DNA of 24,737 bases, from contig JBAWAP010000072.1 of NCBI GenBank assembly GCA_049589355.1, positions 1 to 24,737 on the forward strand, read 5' to 3'. Both the position numbers and the translations under genes were made by a program. Under the pieces are notes generated by a model. That model was given only the letters and a program-made list of their open reading frames with translations. It was not told the DNA's origin and did not search any database. The DNA comes from JBAWAP01 sp049589355. Its GTDB lineage: Bacteria; Chloroflexota; Anaerolineae; VGOG01. Positions 23,095 through 24,737 of the stretch are shown here, piece by piece. Each line of letters opens with the position of its first letter. Positions within the stretch are counted from its first letter, which is position 1.

Positions 23095-23850
23095 ATGAGC
23101 GAATTTGTCGTCATCACAGAACCACGTACACTCTATACAGATACAGAGGCACTTGAGAGGTGTCTCAAAGTGTATTTCAAGCGCCGGTACTCACCGGCGC
23201 AACTCAGTGTGTACTCTATCGGGGGCGATAACGAGACTCACATAGAATATCATGCGCCTCCTGATGGCCATTTCTCTTTCGTCGTGACAGATGATGTTGA
23301 TGCCAAGCTGACGATTACCAGAATGACCTATCCCCGCCACTGGAAAGATGACTTCGAAGAGTTGATGGAGGCAATGCCACGACAATGGCTATCCACCCAG
23401 TACTATACTTGCTTCATGAGCCATTCTAGCAAAGATCAGGCGTTCGCCGAGCGGCTGCACGCCGACCTGCAGGACAAAGGAGTGCACTGCTGGTTTGCAC
23501 CTGAAGACATGAAAATCGGGGATAGAATCCGGCCCGCCATTGATCGCGCGATCCAATCGTACGACAGGCTGCTGCTGGTGCTTTCGGAACACTCGATTGA
23601 CAGCGATTGGGTGGAAAAGGAAGTAGAGACAGCGTTTGAAGAAGAACGCAAGTGGAAGAAGACAATACTACTCCCAATCCGCCTCGATTCGGCTGTGATG
23701 GACACAGACCAGGCATGGGCGGCGGACATTCGCCGCACCAGGCATATTGGAGACTTTTCCCGCTGGCAGGATCACGACGCCTATCAGAAGGCGTTTGAGC
23801 GGTTGCTTCGTGATCTCAAGGCAGAGGAAGTGGCTGAAGCCGACACTTAG
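23095..23850 (+). CDS. TIR-domain protein with unknown N-terminal domain (putative effector)
   Basis: A 251-residue protein. Residues 103-195 form a TIR domain: YYTCFMSHSSKD (first strand and BB-side loop), a helix, GVHCWFAPEDMKIGD, then LLLVLSEHSIDSDWVEKEVE. In the last, E176 is in the place of the catalytic glutamate of NAD-cleaving TIR enzymes (SxxWxxxE). Residues 1-95 are a separate alpha/beta domain that I do not recognise; it could be a sensor or adaptor. Residues 200-251 are a short helical tail. Bacterial TIR proteins often act in antiphage defence by destroying NAD or making cyclic ADP-ribose signals. The ATG at 23095 is preferred over an upstream TTG (23074), which lies within the terminator's U-tract. 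GGAGGGG is ten bases upstream. The attenuator-like leader in front suggests tight control of a harmful product. Confidence 0.88.
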   Translation: MSEFVVITEPRTLYTDTEALERCLKVYFKRRYSPAQLSVYSIGGDNETHIEYHAPPDGHFSFVVTDDVDAKLTITRMTYPRHWKDDFEELMEAMPRQWLSTQYYTCFMSHSSKDQAFAERLHADLQDKGVHCWFAPEDMKIGDRIRPAIDRAIQSYDRLLLVLSEHSIDSDWVEKEVETAFEEERKWKKTILLPIRLDSAVMDTDQAWAADIRRTRHIGDFSRWQDHDAYQKAFERLLRDLKAEEVAEADT

Positions 23851-23867
23851 ACCAAGAGAGGATCAGC

Positions 23868-24041
23868 CATAACAAACACGACCACTGATCTTCCCTCCCC
23901 AACTCAATCCTTCGCCTCTTCCTAGACACCCAACCTCCCGAAGTCCAAGAGGCTTTCCAGTTCTTGCTAGCCACCGCCATGCGCGAGGCTGGCAAGTTTG
24001 AGCTCTTGAACGTTGCAGAGGTTGAAGGGCGGTGGCACTAA
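23868..24041 (+). pseudogene. Broken small gene
   Basis: A coding-like frame runs from 23889 to the TAA at 24039-24041, containing LRLFLDTQPPEVQEAFQFLL, ATAMREAGKFELL and EVEGRWH. It has no start codon of its own. The preceding frame, from an ATA at 23868 behind AGAGAGGATC, reads ITNTTTDLPSPTQS and then hits a TAG. Joining the two by a frameshift would give a plausible protein of about 55 residues. The start has probably mutated from ATG to ATA. I do not recognise the family. Confidence 0.5.
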
Positions 24042-24118
24042 ATCTTGCAGGTACCTGCCATATGGCACAACTATAGATAGCCTGCCCTATCCATTGCCAC
24101 GAGAGAGGAGGAAATTCA

Positions 24119-24331
24119 ATGGCTACGATCAGAGAGTACAATAGCTATGTTACCTCGTTAGCAATGTGCACCAGATGTAATCGGTTATGGATTGTAGCAA
24201 AAAGCGACGATCTCTGGTGCGATGTGTGCGCTACTGGTAAGAATGTAGTTCGCAGAAAAGTGAAAGACGAACACGACGTCGTTGAGATGTCTGCGGAGGA
24301 ATTGCGTGAAGCATTGGGATTCGTTCCCTAA
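24119..24331 (+). CDS. Small zinc-ribbon protein
   Basis: A 70-residue protein with two CxxC pairs, CTRC (residues 17-20) and CDVC (34-37). The spacing is that of a rubredoxin-like or generic zinc ribbon, expected to hold one zinc ion. The second half is acidic and helical (EMSAEELREALGFVP). A strong GAGGAGG site lies just upstream of the ATG. Such small ribbons bind nucleic acid or proteins, but no specific role can be assigned. It sits between a broken gene and an unrecognised small frame. Confidence 0.72.
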   Translation: MATIREYNSYVTSLAMCTRCNRLWIVAKSDDLWCDVCATGKNVVRRKVKDEHDVVEMSAEELREALGFVP

Positions 24332-24367
24332 ATATCCCCGACGACATTAGCACTGGCACAACTCTCC

Positions 24368-24703
24368 ATGAACATCATTGAGTTTGAGCAATACCTGCGG
24401 TTCATGGAAGGCTTCTTGAGCGGCGAGTTCGAGAAGCCGTATAGGTCACTAGAAGACTTGCGAACTGCAATGCATCAAAGTTCTAACACGTTGACTAGGG
24501 ATGAAGGGGAAGTTGAAATTGCTCCAGAAGAGTATTATGCACTGGCTAGATATGAGCAACTAGACAACTTTGCCAGCATATTGCGCAGGTCGTTTTTTGT
24601 GACTCTCTATCGTAACAATTGTGCAACCAGAGCCCAAACCGTGCAAACCGGGGCAAAAACAGAACTTTTCCAATTGAACAGTTTTGAGGTAAGCTCATTG
24701 TGA
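24368..24703 (+). CDS. Hypothetical protein, possibly truncated
   Basis: A 111-residue frame with no recognised family. The first 85-90 residues look like a genuine helical protein (EFEQYLRFMEGFLSGEFEKP, EEYYALARYEQLDNFASILR, RRSFFVTLY). The last part (NNCATRAQTVQTGAKTEL) is compositionally different, as if a frameshift had cut a longer protein. No good ribosome binding site precedes the ATG. The pattern of an aromatic SFFVTLY helix after a charged region is seen in larger helical proteins, but I cannot name one. Confidence 0.45.
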   Translation: MNIIEFEQYLRFMEGFLSGEFEKPYRSLEDLRTAMHQSSNTLTRDEGEVEIAPEEYYALARYEQLDNFASILRRSFFVTLYRNNCATRAQTVQTGAKTELFQLNSFEVSSL

Positions 24704-24726
24704 TCCTATAACCAGGAGGGTTCACG

Positions 24727-24737
24727 ATGAGTCAATT
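24727..24737 (+). CDS. Start of a gene cut by the window edge
   Basis: An ATG at 24727 follows CCAGGAGGG with seven bases between, an excellent ribosome binding site, and begins M-S-Q before the window ends. Nothing can be said about its product. It starts 24 bases after the previous stop codon. Confidence 0.55.

Overview
The window looks like a chromosomal segment of an uncultured or little-studied Chloroflexota bacterium, probably Anaerolineae-like. The reasons are the lipoprotein linker with repeated EVTRVVEV-type residues, dispersed palindromic repeats of the CATTGCGAG and CATTCTGAGC types, four-helix-bundle cassettes flanked by purine-rich repeats, and the overall gene content. The taxonomic call is inference; there is no rRNA or other marker gene here.

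Left part (1-4742, plus strand): the 3' end of a ROK fructokinase; then a two-gene unit of a small protein resembling an effector-associated constant component (EACC1-like) and a putative HExxxH metallopeptidase; then a winged-helix protein fused to two S1 RNA-binding domains, with its own consensus promoter and a strong terminator; then a DUF362 protein. A block of nested palindromic repeats (4871-5073) separates this from the next region.

Middle part (5234-16699, minus strand): a carbohydrate uptake and breakdown locus. In transcription order it holds a LacI regulator, a lipoprotein sugar-binding protein, permease, single-domain ATPase, second paralogous permease, a URO-D-fold methyltransferase-like protein, a GH31 glycosidase, a Gfo/Idh/MocA oxidoreductase and a FucI/AraA-fold isomerase-like protein. 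The lacI promoter is a perfect TTGACA-N17-TATAAT, with a LacI-type palindrome at its predicted start site, so autoregulation is likely. Palindromic repeats lie in two of the gaps, and a large inverted repeat separates the binding protein from the transport core.

Right-middle part (16851-21004, plus strand): two halves of a heterodimeric ABC exporter with one degenerate ATP site. A four-helix-bundle gene flanked by purine-rich repeats has been inserted between them.

Right part (21011-24737, plus strand): an accessory, island-like stretch of short, mostly unrecognised genes. A structured leader occurs three times in 2 kb: a GCCCC/GGGGC hairpin whose inner stem covaries between copies. In two copies it is followed by an intrinsic terminator that can also form an alternative antiterminator pairing. 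The leaders precede a TPR-like/membrane/beta-repeat protein, a 69-residue protein and a TIR-domain protein. An integrase remnant and a broken small gene point to turnover by mobile elements. This leader-controlled set, especially attenuator plus TIR effector, is the best candidate for an undescribed system in the window.
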